From the NCBI RefSeq assembly GCF_023028105.1, contig NZ_CP095491.1, forward strand, positions 806,001 through 870,000: a stretch of 64,000 nt of DNA, in the 5' to 3' direction. Position 1 is the stretch's first letter. The number at the start of each line of letters is the position of its first letter. This document shows, in pieces, positions 22,058 to 31,351 of the stretch. Source of the DNA: Halosolutus gelatinilyticus. Its GTDB lineage: Archaea > Halobacteriota > Halobacteria > Halobacteriales > Natrialbaceae. The position numbers and the translations under genes are program-made. Below the pieces are notes generated by a model. The model was not told where the DNA came from and ran no database searches. It saw nothing but the letters and a program-made list of their open reading frames with translations.

Positions 22058-22519
22058 TCAGGCGTCGTCCGCGCTCCGGACGAACGTCACGGGGCAGGGC
22101 GCCGACAACAGGACCTCCTGGGCCGTCGAGCCGAACACCGCCTTCCCCGTGGGCGAGCGGCGCCGGCCGCCGACGACGACCCGATCGGCGTCGGTTTCGG
22201 TCGCGAGGTCGACGATCGTCGGCCCGTGGTCGCCGACGGCGCCGCGGATCCCGTACTCCACGTCGTGTTCGTCGAGCACCGCGCGGATATCCCGAACCGT
22301 CGAGTGTCGGGTCGCGACCTCGTCCGGATCGATCTCGTCGCGCTCGGGCGAGAACTCGAGGCGGGTGATCACTTCGTCGTACTCGTCCCGCGTGAAGACG
22401 TGCGCTATCGTGACGGTGGCGTCGGCCGGTTTCGCCACTTCCAGAACCGTTTCGGCGAGTTCGTCGCTTCGATCGGCGTCGCCTGGGCCGACGGCGAGCA
22501 GGACCGTAGTGAGAGTCAT
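22058..22519 (-). CDS. Universal stress protein (UspA family)
   Basis: This 153-residue UspA-domain protein has the ATP-binding pattern G-2X-G-9X-G-S: GGRRRSPTGKAVFGS near residue 118, followed by APCPVTFVR. The opening strand (TVLLAVGPGDADRS) lacks the usual Asp of VAVDGS, so it is a divergent member. The ATG at 22519 has an A+T-rich AAATATTAC element about 27-35 bases upstream. Haloarchaea carry many such genes, and the specific role here is unknown. Confidence 0.9.
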   Translation of the reverse strand: MTLTTVLLAVGPGDADRSDELAETVLEVAKPADATVTIAHVFTRDEYDEVITRLEFSPERDEIDPDEVATRHSTVRDIRAVLDEHDVEYGIRGAVGDHGPTIVDLATETDADRVVVGGRRRSPTGKAVFGSTAQEVLLSAPCPVTFVRSADDA

Positions 22520-22650
22520 ACGACCACTGTGTGTCGCCGCCCGTAATATTTTTACTCTTTTTTAGGGTTCGCGTCCGATGGGGATCGTCGGCCGGTCGAC
22601 GCGATCGCCGCGGACAACAGAGCTAATCCGCCACAACCGGAAGGCGAGGT

Positions 22651-23391
22651 ATGGACGGACTCGACCTCGAGGGACGAACGGTAGTCGTCACGGGCAGCGG
22701 AAGGGGCGTCGGTCGCGAACTCCTCCTGGCGACGGCCGAGTGGGGGGCGGAAACGGCCGTCCACTACCACACGAGCGCCGACGCCGCCCGCGAGGTCGCC
22801 GCCGAAGCGATCGACCGCGGCGCGGCGGACGCGATGACCGTCCAGGGCGACGTCACCGATCCCGAGAGCGTCGACGGCCTCTTCGCGGCGATCGAGGCTG
22901 AACTCGGGGACGTCGACGTGGTGGTGAACAACGTCGGCGACTTCGCGCCCGCCCACTGGGCCGACCTCGAGTTCGCGACGTGGAACCGCGTGCTCGAGAC
23001 GAACCTGAACGGGACCTACCTCTGCTCGAGGCGCGCGCTCCACGGGATGCGCGAGAGCGGGTACGGCCGGATCGTCAACGTCGGCTACGCGTCGAGCGAG
23101 AAGGGGCTGGTCAACCCGAAGAACTTCCCGTACTTCGTCGCGAAAGCGGGCGTCCTGATGTTCACCCGGATGCTCGCGGCTGACACGCAGGACGACGAAA
23201 TAACCGTCAACGCGATCTCGCCCTACGTGGTCGAAAACTCCGAGGAGTTCCCCGACGAGTTGCCGCGCGATCGGCCCGCCTCGTTCGACGACCTGATCCA
23301 GCCGCTCCGGTTCTTCCTCGATCCGGACAGCGACTACATCAGCGGACAGAACGTCGAGGTCGACGGCGGCTGGCTCCCGGAGGACGTGTAG
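22651..23391 (+). CDS. Short-chain dehydrogenase/reductase
   Basis: The 246-residue SDR has the cofactor loop TGSGRGVGRELL near residue 13, the NNVG motif (VVNNVGDFAP, near residue 92), and the catalytic YFVAK (Y-x-x-x-K) near residue 165 with Ser residues before it. The C-terminal DYISGQNVEVDGGW segment is typical of FabG-like proteins. It probably reduces a keto group with NAD(P)H. The substrate cannot be told from the sequence. It is a single gene, convergent with the GlpA-like gene. Confidence 0.92.
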   Translation: MDGLDLEGRTVVVTGSGRGVGRELLLATAEWGAETAVHYHTSADAAREVAAEAIDRGAADAMTVQGDVTDPESVDGLFAAIEAELGDVDVVVNNVGDFAPAHWADLEFATWNRVLETNLNGTYLCSRRALHGMRESGYGRIVNVGYASSEKGLVNPKNFPYFVAKAGVLMFTRMLAADTQDDEITVNAISPYVVENSEEFPDELPRDRPASFDDLIQPLRFFLDPDSDYISGQNVEVDGGWLPEDV

Positions 23392-23418
23392 CCGCCGGAG
23401 GCGTGGAGCCCGCTCCGG

Positions 23419-24657
23419 CTACGGGCCGGACCGATCGAGCCCCGAGACCACGTCCGCGTCGGACGGGCCGCCGGCATCGAACGCCGCGACGAACTCGTCG
23501 AGCCGATCGGGATCGTCGGCGCCCGGGAGACGGCGATCGGCCGTGACGCAGGGTTCGTGGACGCCGAGCCGATCGGAGACCAGATCCGCCGTCGTTTCGG
23601 CCATCGCTCGGTAGGTCGTCAGTTTCCCGCCGACGATCGACGCGAAATTTTCCGCGCCCGCGTCAGCGTGATCGAGCAGGAAGAAGCCGCGGGAGATCCC
23701 CCGCGCCTCGCGGGTCGCCTCGTCGGGCGCGTAGAGCGGGCGAACGCCCCACCAGGTCCGAATCCGTTCGGCGTCGGCGACGGGCGGGAGCATCCGCGCG
23801 CACTCCTCGCGGACGCGATCGACCTCCCAGTCGGCGGTCTCGTAGTCGTCGGGATCGGCGACGTCGACGCTCGTGGTCCCGAGGACGACCTCGTCGTCGT
23901 GCGGGACGACGATGTCGCCGTCCGCGGGTTCTCGACTCCGGTTGAGAACCGGCTCGAGACCGCCGTACCGGACGGAAACCATCACGCCACGATTTGGTTG
24001 CATCTCGACGTCGACGTTTGCCATCGCGGCGAGTCGCCCGGCCCACGCGCCGGCGGCGTTGACGACGTAGTCGGCCTCGATGGCGTCGTCGATCCGACCG
24101 CCGACCCGGACGCCAGCGATCCGATCGCCTTCGACGCGCATCCCCTCGACGGGCGTGTGCGTGAGGATCCGCGCGCCGTGATCGCGAGCGTCCGCGGCGT
24201 TCGCCGCCACGAGTCGAGACGGGTAGACCGCGGCGTCGGGAACCGCCATCGCACGCCGGACATCCGGCGCGAGGTCCGGGACCCGATCGCGGGCCTCCGC
24301 GGCGGTCAGGAGCGTCGTCGGAATGCCGACGTCGGCGCAGGTGTCGCGTTTGGTCCGCAGGTAGTCGGGATCGTCGTCCTCGAGTTCGACGAACAGTCCG
24401 CCCGTGTCGCGCACGCACTCGCCGGCGATGGATCCGAGGATCCGTCGTTCCCGGATGCACTCCTCGGCGCCGACCCGATCGGCCTCCGCGTACCGCGCGC
24501 CGCTGTGGAGCAGGCCGTGGGAGCGACTCGACGTACCGCCGGCGAGGCCGCCGCGATCGACGAGCACCACGTCGACGCCGCGCAGCGCGAGGTCGCGCGC
24601 GATTCCGGCGCCGGTGGCGCCGCCGCCGATGACGAGGACGTCCGTACGAAGGGGCAT
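23419..24657 (-). CDS. GlpA-like FAD-dependent glycerol-3-phosphate dehydrogenase, short form
   Basis: The 412-residue flavoprotein starts with an FAD dinucleotide motif (VLVIGGGATGAGIARDLALR). It also has GGTSSRSHGLLHSGARY and GGKLTTYRAMAE, which are diagnostic of the GlpA/GlpD family oxidising glycerol-3-phosphate. The protein is shorter than the main haloarchaeal GlpA because the C-terminal Cys-rich 2Fe-2S domain is missing. No glpB, glpC or glpK lies nearby. It could be a paralogue with its own electron acceptor or another substrate. Confidence 0.85.
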   Translation of the reverse strand: MPLRTDVLVIGGGATGAGIARDLALRGVDVVLVDRGGLAGGTSSRSHGLLHSGARYAEADRVGAEECIRERRILGSIAGECVRDTGGLFVELEDDDPDYLRTKRDTCADVGIPTTLLTAAEARDRVPDLAPDVRRAMAVPDAAVYPSRLVAANAADARDHGARILTHTPVEGMRVEGDRIAGVRVGGRIDDAIEADYVVNAAGAWAGRLAAMANVDVEMQPNRGVMVSVRYGGLEPVLNRSREPADGDIVVPHDDEVVLGTTSVDVADPDDYETADWEVDRVREECARMLPPVADAERIRTWWGVRPLYAPDEATREARGISRGFFLLDHADAGAENFASIVGGKLTTYRAMAETTADLVSDRLGVHEPCVTADRRLPGADDPDRLDEFVAAFDAGGPSDADVVSGLDRSGP

Positions 24658-24764
24658 ACCTCGGCTAGCGGTCCGATCGGGAAACGTCTGCGCCCGGCGA
24701 TCGAAGCGACGCGACGATCTCGACCACCGGTTACCTTATTCCGTTCGACCGACGAGCACATTCC

Positions 24765-25199
24765 ATGGGCGACGAGGCGAATATACTGTTAATCGAGGAC
24801 AATCCCGGCGACGTTCGCCTCGTCGAGGAGGCGTTCCGAGACGGGCAGATCAACAACCGCCTACACACCGTCACCGACGGCCGGGCGGCGCTGGACTTCC
24901 TTCACCGTGAAGACGGGTACGAGGACGCACCTCGACCGGACGTCGTCTTGCTGGACCTCAACCTGCCGAAGGTCGACGGCGAGGACGTGCTCCACGAGAT
25001 CAAACACCATCCGGAGCTGGGTCACGTCCCCGTTATCGTGTTGACCGGCGTGGACGAGCAACTGATCGAATCGCGCGACCTCGATCACGACGCGGACGAG
25101 GACGCGGTGCTCGAGAAGCCGATCGATCACGGCGAGTTCATCGACGTAGTGCGCGAGTTCGACGAGTTCCGGATCTCGATCGTTCGGTCCCACAACTGA
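24765..25199 (+). CDS. Single-domain response regulator
   Basis: The 144-residue protein is a receiver domain only. It has the acidic pair in LLIEDNPGDVRLVEEAFRD, the phospho-acceptor Asp in VLLDLNLPKVDG (near residue 65), the Thr in VIVLTGVD and the Lys in VLEKPIDHGEF. There is no DNA-binding output domain. It may act as a phosphate relay or bind a partner, as in haloarchaeal signalling by histidine kinases encoded elsewhere. No kinase gene adjoins it. The ATG at 24765 begins the acidic receiver sequence directly. Confidence 0.93.
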   Translation: MGDEANILLIEDNPGDVRLVEEAFRDGQINNRLHTVTDGRAALDFLHREDGYEDAPRPDVVLLDLNLPKVDGEDVLHEIKHHPELGHVPVIVLTGVDEQLIESRDLDHDADEDAVLEKPIDHGEFIDVVREFDEFRISIVRSHN

Positions 25200-25394
25200 G
25201 ACGGACGACGACGCGCGTTGCGTGCCGAGTGATCTGGGGCCGAGAACCGAGCGGCGTCCCGGCCGGTGCGAAGACGCTATGCCGACGGTCTCCGTTCTCG
25301 GACCTATGACCCGATCGAAGGTCGCCCCGGCGTCACCCGCCAGCCCGACGCGCCGAATCGAACGCGATCGTCCGAACCCGATCGCGTGGTGGCG

Positions 25395-25988
25395 ATGACC
25401 GGCGGCGGGGCCGCGGCGACGGAGACGAGCGAAGGAATCGAACTTCCCGACGGTGCGGTACTCGTCCTGATCGACTTCCAGCAGGGGTTCGACGAGGACT
25501 CGTGGGGAGCCCGGAACAACCCCGACGCCGAGGAGCGAGCCGCGAGGCTGCTCTCGAGGTGGCGGGACACCGATCGACCGATCGTCCACGTCCGCCACGC
25601 CTCGACCGAACCCGACTCGCCGCTGCGGCCCGATCAACCCGGCTTCGCGTTCAAACCGGAGGTCGAACCCCGCGATGGGGAGCCGACGATCGAGAAGTCG
25701 GTCAACGGCGCGTTCGTCGACACGGACCTCGAATCGCGGTTCCGCGACCGGGGGCGCGAGACGCTCGTGATCGCGGGGCTGACGACGGACCACTGCGTAT
25801 CGACGACGACCAGAATGGCGGACAATCGTGGCTTCGAGGTCTTCCTCGTCGCCGACGCGAGCGCGACGTTCGATCGGACCTTCGACGGCGAGCGGTTCGA
25901 CGCGGAGACGATCCACCGGACCGCGCTCGCCCACCTCCAGGGAGAGTTCGCGACGGTGGTGCGGACGGACGAGTTGCTGGAGAGGTAG
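25395..25988 (+). CDS. Isochorismatase-family cysteine hydrolase
   Basis: The 197-residue protein has all three catalytic elements of the family: Asp in VLIDFQQGF (near residue 25), Lys in IEKSVNGAF (near residue 100) and Cys in [15 protein letters not shown] (near residue 136). These enzymes hydrolyse amides or vinyl ethers, such as nicotinamide or isochorismate. The exact substrate is open. I chose the ATG at 25395 over upstream starts because the residues before it are Arg-rich noise. It follows the response regulator by 195 bases. Confidence 0.9.
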   Translation: MTGGGAAATETSEGIELPDGAVLVLIDFQQGFDEDSWGARNNPDAEERAARLLSRWRDTDRPIVHVRHASTEPDSPLRPDQPGFAFKPEVEPRDGEPTIEKSVNGAFVDTDLESRFRDRGRETLVIAGLTTDHCVSTTTRMADNRGFEVFLVADASATFDRTFDGERFDAETIHRTALAHLQGEFATVVRTDELLER

Positions 25989-26225
25989 GCGGCGCAGTTC
26001 AGACGAACGTCAGCGGCACCATCACGAGCCGCCGACGCCGGTCCGAACCGCAATCGACGACAGCGTCCGATCGTTCGAGTCGATGTTCCTCGCCTGAGGC
26101 GCGGGCGTCGGTACTCGAACGCGCCGGACGGCGACGCGATCGGCGAATCCGATAGCGATCGGCGGAACGACGGGGTGTCGAGAAGCAGGGTCGAACGCGG
26201 CTCTGCGGGCGACCGCCGGTCCCGC

Positions 26226-27479
26226 TCAGGAGAGCGGATTGAAGTCGCTGAGTTTCAGTTCCTCCTTCGCGAACCGGGCGAGAATCGGCAGGTCTTCGGC
26301 GTGGAGCAGGCTCGTGATCGCGAACGGGTCGCCGTTATTGGCCTTCGCCAGCGTGTCGTCGTCGAACCGCTGCAGATCGGCCATCAGCCGGTCGTAGCGG
26401 TCGTTCGGCGCGAAGTAGAGGAGTCGCGTCATCAGCAGGCGAGCGCGCATATTCGGTGCGACGTCGCGGTGCCAGAGCGTCTCGTACACTTCGAGGTTCT
26501 CGGCGGTCGGTTCGAGGTCGCCGTGTTTGAGACAGCTGTCCGCGGTGGCCGCGGCCACGCGACCGGATTGCATGCACTTGTTGATCCCCTCGCCCCACAG
26601 GGGATCGACCGTCGGGACGGTGTCGCCGATCGCCATGAACCGATCGGTGTGCATCTTTCCGGGCATCTGGATGTGGGCGGAACCGCGGTGCATCTTCCCT
26701 TCGAGGCGAGTCGCGTTCCGGAGCCGCGGGTCGGTCTCCAGCCAGTGGTTCAGGTAGTCGTCGATGCTGAAGTCGTCGCGGCCGTACCGCTGGTACTGGT
26801 CGCTGCTGAGGTAACAGAGGCCCACCTTCGCGGTGTCCTCGCCGGTGTGAAAGATCCACGAGTAGCCGCCCGGCGCGAGTTCGTGGTCCAGCCTGAGCAT
26901 CATCGCGTCGTGGAGGTCGGCGAAGCCGGGGCGGTCGACGTCGATCCCCTCGAACTCGAACTCGATGCCGATCGCGTGGTTCTCCCGTTTGAGATCGACG
27001 ACGCCGAGTTTCTTCGCGAGCGGGGCGGCCGGACCCGTGGCGTCGACGACGATCTCGCCGTACACCTCCTCGTCGCCGTTGTACCTGACGCCGACGATCT
27101 CGCCACCCTCCGTGATCGGCGCGGTGACGCGCGCGTCGAAGCGGTACTCGGCGCCGTCGTCGCGGCCGTCCTTCACGAGGAATCGTTTGAAGTCGGCGAA
27201 CTCGAGGACGGCCCCCGGCTGTTCCCGGACGTAGTGGTCGGTCGGCGACTCGAGGACGACCTTGTCCGTATACTGCATCACGACGTCGTCCGGAACTCCA
27301 AACGAGGACATCATCGACGGGAACGTTCCCGCGGTGGACTTGTTGCTCTGGCGCGGGAACTCGTCCTCCGATTCCGTCTCCAGGACGACGACGTCGTACC
27401 CGCGAGCGGCGAGATCGCGAGCACACTGAGCGCCAGCGGGGCCGGCGCCGGCGATCACCACATCGTAGCGGTTGTTCAT
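26226..27479 (-). CDS. Geranylgeranyl reductase-family flavoprotein
   Basis: The 417-residue FAD-dependent reductase starts with VVIAGAGPAGAQCARDLAAR, the FAD-binding fold. It also has the family blocks GYSWIFHTGEDTAKVGLCYL and FMAIGDTVPTVDPLWGEGIN. Relatives saturate the isoprenoid chains of archaeal membrane lipids or of menaquinone. The substrate is not determined here. It has no lipid-biosynthesis neighbours. A universal stress gene lies 110 bases upstream, in the same orientation. Confidence 0.9.
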   Translation of the reverse strand: MNNRYDVVIAGAGPAGAQCARDLAARGYDVVVLETESEDEFPRQSNKSTAGTFPSMMSSFGVPDDVVMQYTDKVVLESPTDHYVREQPGAVLEFADFKRFLVKDGRDDGAEYRFDARVTAPITEGGEIVGVRYNGDEEVYGEIVVDATGPAAPLAKKLGVVDLKRENHAIGIEFEFEGIDVDRPGFADLHDAMMLRLDHELAPGGYSWIFHTGEDTAKVGLCYLSSDQYQRYGRDDFSIDDYLNHWLETDPRLRNATRLEGKMHRGSAHIQMPGKMHTDRFMAIGDTVPTVDPLWGEGINKCMQSGRVAAATADSCLKHGDLEPTAENLEVYETLWHRDVAPNMRARLLMTRLLYFAPNDRYDRLMADLQRFDDDTLAKANNGDPFAITSLLHAEDLPILARFAKEELKLSDFNPLS

Positions 27480-27588
27480 AGGGAATGGACTATCTCGGAC
27501 TGTAATTAGTCTATTCAGTCGCGATCGCGTGACATAATTTGGACAGGTACGGTACCGTATGTTTTTCGCCGCCGCTCCGATCGCGCGT

Positions 27589-28005
27589 TCATCCGACGAT
27601 CGTCACGGGAACCGACGCCCGTCGGGCGATTCCTTCCGCGACGCTTCCGAGCAGGATCCGCGAGACGCCCGTTCGACCGTGGCTGCCGACGACGATCCGA
27701 TCGATCCCGCGGTCGGCCGCGCATCCGACGATCGCGTCCGCCGGTCGCCCCATGAGCGTTTCCGTCTCGATCGAACACCCGTGGACCGCGGCACGCGAGC
27801 GGGCCGCCTCAAACAGCGCGTCCGCGCGCACCCGCTGTCGCTCGACTATCGCCGCGGTCCCGAGGTGGGCGAACTCGCCGTAGCCGCTTTCGGAGGGATC
27901 GACCGCGTGGACCACTATCACGTCGTCCTCGCCGTGTTCGGCGCACGCGAATTCGAGAGCCGCCCACGCCGGCTCCGAGTCGTCGAGTGCGACCAGCAGT
28001 CGCAT
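27589..28005 (-). CDS. Universal stress protein (UspA family)
   Basis: This is a compact 138-residue UspA protein. It starts with the classical RLLVALDDSEPAW strand-loop and contains the ATP-binding motif GSHGRTGVSRILLGSVAE near residue 108, then VPVTIVG at the C-terminus. Unlike the UspA at 22058 it has the complete nucleotide-binding consensus. It may bind ATP and respond to stress; no specific role can be assigned. Confidence 0.93.
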   Translation of the reverse strand: MRLLVALDDSEPAWAALEFACAEHGEDDVIVVHAVDPSESGYGEFAHLGTAAIVERQRVRADALFEAARSRAAVHGCSIETETLMGRPADAIVGCAADRGIDRIVVGSHGRTGVSRILLGSVAEGIARRASVPVTIVG

Positions 28006-28132
28006 CGTCCACGTTACGGCGGCCCCTCGGTCGGGTAACCGCTCCGCGAACCCGCGATCGGACCGGACCCGTCACCGCTCCGCGTTCGCGACTCGATCGC
28101 GACCGTCCGCGCTCGCACCGTCGGGGAAACGG

Positions 28133-28351
28133 TCACTGGCAGACGTACCTCCCGTCGCCCCTGCCGACCAGGTCTTGCGCCGCGAGCGCCTGCAACAGGC
28201 TCAACAGCGAGATCTTGGGCATGTCGAGATCGTGTTGCATCTCCTCGACGGTCGCGCCCTCGCTCGCGTCGAGGTAGAGGTACACGAGTTTCGCACGCGG
28301 CGAGTCGATGCTGGCCGGTACTTCTCGTGAACTGCTCGTTTGGGCGCTCAT
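28133..28351 (-). CDS. Small winged-helix-like protein, 72 residues
   Basis: This short protein reads as a winged-helix DNA-binding domain. It has a first helix (PRAKLVYLYLDASEG), a TVEEMQHDLDMPKISLLSLL helix-turn-helix-like segment, and a Gly-Asp-Gly-Arg-Tyr wing near the C-terminus. Similar mini-HTH proteins are common in haloarchaea and may be transcription regulators. I chose the ATG at 28351 because GAATAACA lies 27-34 bases upstream; the longer frame upstream is Arg-rich. The target is unknown. Confidence 0.75.
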   Translation of the reverse strand: MSAQTSSSREVPASIDSPRAKLVYLYLDASEGATVEEMQHDLDMPKISLLSLLQALAAQDLVGRGDGRYVCQ

Positions 28352-28692
28352 ACGGACTGCGTAGGGTCGCGATCGCATTGTTATTCGAACGGTACAGCCG
28401 CGCCGTTCGCCGTTACTAGTCCGCACCGACGCGGCTCGTGGACCGACCGCGATCGATCCGCCCGGACGCGGCGTGGCCACGACAGCGCGCTCGAATTACC
28501 GATCTCCAATCGGCGATTGGCGGTTCGCGGTCCGCCGTCGATCCCGCGGCGATCGTCCGTTCGCGGGGTCCGCGCGGCCGAGCGCGATCGAAACGCGGGA
28601 TTACTCGATCGGCCGGAGACGGTTGCGGACGGCCCCGGCTGATCGACGGAGCCGGGGCGCTCGCGCCGGGCGAAAGATCGCGGGCGTCCGCG
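28352..28692. other. Intergenic interval between two small minus-strand genes
   Basis: I found no gene here. The left end holds the GAATAACA promoter element of the mini-HTH gene. The right end holds a strong hairpin (28632-28658) following the antitoxin-like gene. Confidence 0.45.
28632..28658 (-). terminator. 9-bp hairpin after the antitoxin-like gene
   Basis: GCCCCGGCT (28632-28640) and AGCCGGGGC (28650-28658) form a perfect 9-bp stem with a 9-base loop, starting 35 bases after the stop at 28693. No T-run follows, so a role in termination or mRNA stability is only suggested. Confidence 0.35.
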
Positions 28693-28842
28693 TCACTCCG
28701 AATATCCTTCCTGGAGGAACGTCCCTTCCGTTTCGTAAATCGACACTAGTTCCTCGACGAGCTCTTCGTAGGATTGCCCCTCGTCGCGGTGACTGTCGAG
28801 TCGGTCCTTGAGGTCGTCGCTGATTTCGATCGTGTGCGTCAT
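28693..28842 (-). CDS. 49-residue antitoxin-like protein (DUF7557-type)
   Basis: A short ATG-to-TGA frame encodes 49 residues. It has the form of a small antitoxin N-terminal domain: a beta strand (THTIEISDDLKDRLDSHRDE), then an amphipathic helix (SYEELVEELVSIYE), and a short tail. This matches the haloarchaeal small antitoxin-like family I know as DUF7557, related to VapB-type ribbon-helix-helix proteins. No toxin gene (for example PIN) adjoins it on either side. It probably binds DNA as a dimer; the partner is unknown. Confidence 0.72.
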   Translation of the reverse strand: MTHTIEISDDLKDRLDSHRDEGQSYEELVEELVSIYETEGTFLQEGYSE

Positions 28843-28991
28843 GGGAAGTCGAGCCCGCGCCTACGGCGGTCGCGGCCGTCGGCGGTACTATCGTCGACCC
28901 TGCTGATAATACTCCCGGGGCGCGTGTGCAGCCCGCGAGCAAGCACGAGAAAGGACCCCAATTACTCCGCTGCCCGTCCTACCGGCGATCG

Positions 28992-29231
28992 ATGGCAGCG
29001 ACACTCACGGACGACGAAATCGGAAAGACGGTCGTCGATGCGGAGGGGAAGGAACTCGGGATCGTCGCGAGCGTCGAGCGGGATCGAGCGGCCGTCGACC
29101 CGAACCCGAGCGTCGCGGAACACCTGCTGGCGAAACTCGGCGTCGAGGGCGAGGACGAGGAAGATTACCTGGTGACCGAGGACATGATCGCGACGATCGA
29201 CGAGGAGATCGTTCTGCGCGGCGAACTCTAA
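28992..29231 (+). CDS. Small PRC-barrel-like protein
   Basis: The 79-residue acidic protein has the layout of haloarchaeal short PRC-barrel proteins: DEIGKTVVDAEGKELGIVAS followed by a VDPNPSVAEHLLAKLG linker and ITVDEEIVLR-like end strands (ATIDEEIVLRGEL). PRC barrels serve in RNA processing and in respiratory or photosynthetic complex assembly, but these stand-alone versions have no known role. I chose the ATG at 28992 because the sequence before it is Arg- and Ser-rich. It is convergent with the MATE gene, ten bases away. Confidence 0.8.
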   Translation: MAATLTDDEIGKTVVDAEGKELGIVASVERDRAAVDPNPSVAEHLLAKLGVEGEDEEDYLVTEDMIATIDEEIVLRGEL

Positions 29232-29240
29232 CGTCGCCCG

Positions 29241-30755
29241 TCAGTCGTCGGTCGTCGGTTCGACGTCCTCCGCCTCCGCGCCGGCGGGTTCCCGATCCGG
29301 CGAGCCCCTGACGTCGCCGGTGCGCCAGGTTCCCCGGCGGAACCAGCCGTAGGCGATGACGGCGCCGGCGACGTTCGAAACGATGAACCCCCACCAGATG
29401 CCGAGCGGTCCGATCGACTCGACGAGCGCCGGGACCGCGATCGACCAGTCGGCGATTCGAAGGGTGACGGGGCCGACCCCGTGACTCAGCGCCGCCGCGA
29501 CGGGCAGTCGGATCAGACCCAGGAACAACACCGCGATCGCCGCGGCCACCAGCGTCTGTCCGGCGCCGCGGAAGACGCCGGTGTACGCGCGGATCACGCC
29601 GATGAAGCCGAACGTGAGCGCGACGTACCGGAGGAACTCGGCAGCCACCGCGACGACGCCTGGATCGTCCGTGAACACGGCGGCGATCGGCGTCGGAACC
29701 AGAAAGATGAACGCGCCCATCGCCCCGAGGACGAGGAACATCGCCTTCGAAGCGAAATGCGCGGTTTGGCCGGCGCGCTCGGGCTTTCGGGCGCCGATGT
29801 TCTGCCCGGCCATGGTCTCGACGCCCTGCGAAACCGCGATCGCCGGCAGGAAGATCACCGAGAAGACGCGGATGCCGATCCCGTAACCGGCGACGACGGT
29901 CGTCGAGAACGCGCCGACGACCAGGAGCATCGCGTTGACCGACGCCGCCCGCGCGGTCCCCTCGACCGAGGCGGGGATCCCGATGTCGAGCATCTTCCGG
30001 AAGTACGCGAGATCCGGCCGCATGTCCGCCGGTCGGATCTTGACGCCGCGGGTTCCGCGGAGCATGATCGCCATCCCGACGACCATCGCCACGCCTCGGG
30101 AGAAGACCGTCGCGTACGCGGCCCCCTCGATCCCCAGTTCCGGGAACGCGATCGTTCCGACCAGCGGAGCGTCGGTTACGACCGTCCACCCGAAGATGAG
30201 AAACGGATCCAGGATCATGTTGACCACGACGGTTCCGAACATCACGAGCATGGGCGTGACCGTGTCGCCGTACCCCCGCATCAGCGAGATGAAGATGAAG
30301 AAGCCGAACATCAGCGGCAGTCCGATCGCGATCACCTGCATGTACGCAGTCGCGGCCGCCAGCGTGTCCGGGGCCGCCCCGAACAGGCGCAACAAGTCGT
30401 CGACGGCCACGTAGCCGACGGCGCCCATAATGGCCGCGGCGACGAACGAGAACAGCACGGTCTGGGAGGCGGCGTACTCCGCTTGCCGATCGTCGCCCGC
30501 GCCGACGTTCTGGGCGACCAGCACCGACCCAGCCACCGAGAGACCGATGCCCAGCGAGATCAGCAGGAAAACCATCGGGAACGCAAAGGAGATGGCCGCC
30601 AGCGCCGTCGTCGAGTACTGTCCCAGCCAGAACGTGTCGACGAGGTTGTAGGCGGTTTGCAGCAGGTTCGTGATGACGATCGGAATGGAGAGATAGAACA
30701 GCGGCCACCCGATCCCGCCGCTCGTGAGGTCGAGTTCGTCGGGGCCTTTGAACAT
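29241..30755 (-). CDS. MATE-family multidrug/cation antiporter
   Basis: The 504-residue protein has twelve predicted membrane segments and the two homologous halves typical of MATE exporters. It starts with GGIGWPLFYLSIPIVITNLL and contains the conserved VAQNVGAG and GQNIGARKPERA loops. The family exports drugs or organic cations in exchange for protons or sodium. The ATG at 30755 shares its A with the TGA of the upstream TetR gene (TGATG), so the two genes are translationally coupled. The TetR repressor presumably controls this pump. Confidence 0.93.
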   Translation of the reverse strand: MFKGPDELDLTSGGIGWPLFYLSIPIVITNLLQTAYNLVDTFWLGQYSTTALAAISFAFPMVFLLISLGIGLSVAGSVLVAQNVGAGDDRQAEYAASQTVLFSFVAAAIMGAVGYVAVDDLLRLFGAAPDTLAAATAYMQVIAIGLPLMFGFFIFISLMRGYGDTVTPMLVMFGTVVVNMILDPFLIFGWTVVTDAPLVGTIAFPELGIEGAAYATVFSRGVAMVVGMAIMLRGTRGVKIRPADMRPDLAYFRKMLDIGIPASVEGTARAASVNAMLLVVGAFSTTVVAGYGIGIRVFSVIFLPAIAVSQGVETMAGQNIGARKPERAGQTAHFASKAMFLVLGAMGAFIFLVPTPIAAVFTDDPGVVAVAAEFLRYVALTFGFIGVIRAYTGVFRGAGQTLVAAAIAVLFLGLIRLPVAAALSHGVGPVTLRIADWSIAVPALVESIGPLGIWWGFIVSNVAGAVIAYGWFRRGTWRTGDVRGSPDREPAGAEAEDVEPTTDD

Positions 30756-31342
30756 CAAGTCTCCCCCTCCCCGTCGAAGTCGATGCCGAGGGTGGATTCG
30801 AGGTACGTCTCGACGAGGGTCCGCGTTTCGGCGGGGTCCTCCCCGAGCGCGACCTCGCGAGTGTGGCCGCCGTTCGTCGCGGTGGCGACGAACCGCGCGA
30901 CCCCGTGCGGATCGGCGTCCGCGAAGACGCCCTCGTCGATGCCGTCCCGAACCGCCTCCGCGACCGTTCGACGGAATCGCTCGTCGAGCGTCCGCAGGCG
31001 CTCGCGGTAGGCCTCGTTGTACGGCGCCTGCGCTTTGATCTCTAGCAGGGCGGTCGGGTACTCCCCGCGATCCTCTTCGGCCCGATCGAACACCGTCGAC
31101 ACGACCGATCGCAGCCGCGTTTCGGGGTCGGCCGAGTCGACGACGATTTCGGACTCGTACCAGTCCGCCACGTGCTCCAGGAACGCTTGCAGCAAGTCCT
31201 CTTTCGTGTCGTAGTGGTAGTGAAGCGTCGCCTTGCTCTTGTCCGTGTGATCCGCGATGCGCTGCATCGTCAGCTCGGCGTACCCGTGCTCACAGAGCGC
31301 GCGATAGATCGCATCCATGATCTCCTCGTCGGCGTCCGCCAT
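30755..31342 (-). CDS. TetR-family transcriptional repressor
   Basis: The 195-residue regulator has a TetR DNA-binding domain with the helix-turn-helix LTMQRIADHTDKSKATLHYH near residues 24-43. A helical ligand-binding domain follows. It precedes and overlaps the MATE gene, and a perfect 20-bp palindrome (31352-31371) lies nine bases before its ATG. It probably represses its own operon and is released when a substrate of the pump binds. Ligand unknown. Confidence 0.94.
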   Translation of the reverse strand: MADADEEIMDAIYRALCEHGYAELTMQRIADHTDKSKATLHYHYDTKEDLLQAFLEHVADWYESEIVVDSADPETRLRSVVSTVFDRAEEDRGEYPTALLEIKAQAPYNEAYRERLRTLDERFRRTVAEAVRDGIDEGVFADADPHGVARFVATATNGGHTREVALGEDPAETRTLVETYLESTLGIDFDGEGET

Positions 31343-31351
31343 CAGTACGAA

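Noticed and set aside
25989-26225. Short frames ending in RRLVMVPLTFV (minus) or VRSFESMFLA (plus)
   Set aside because: Both endings look protein-like but are too short, lack starts, and contradict each other in strand.
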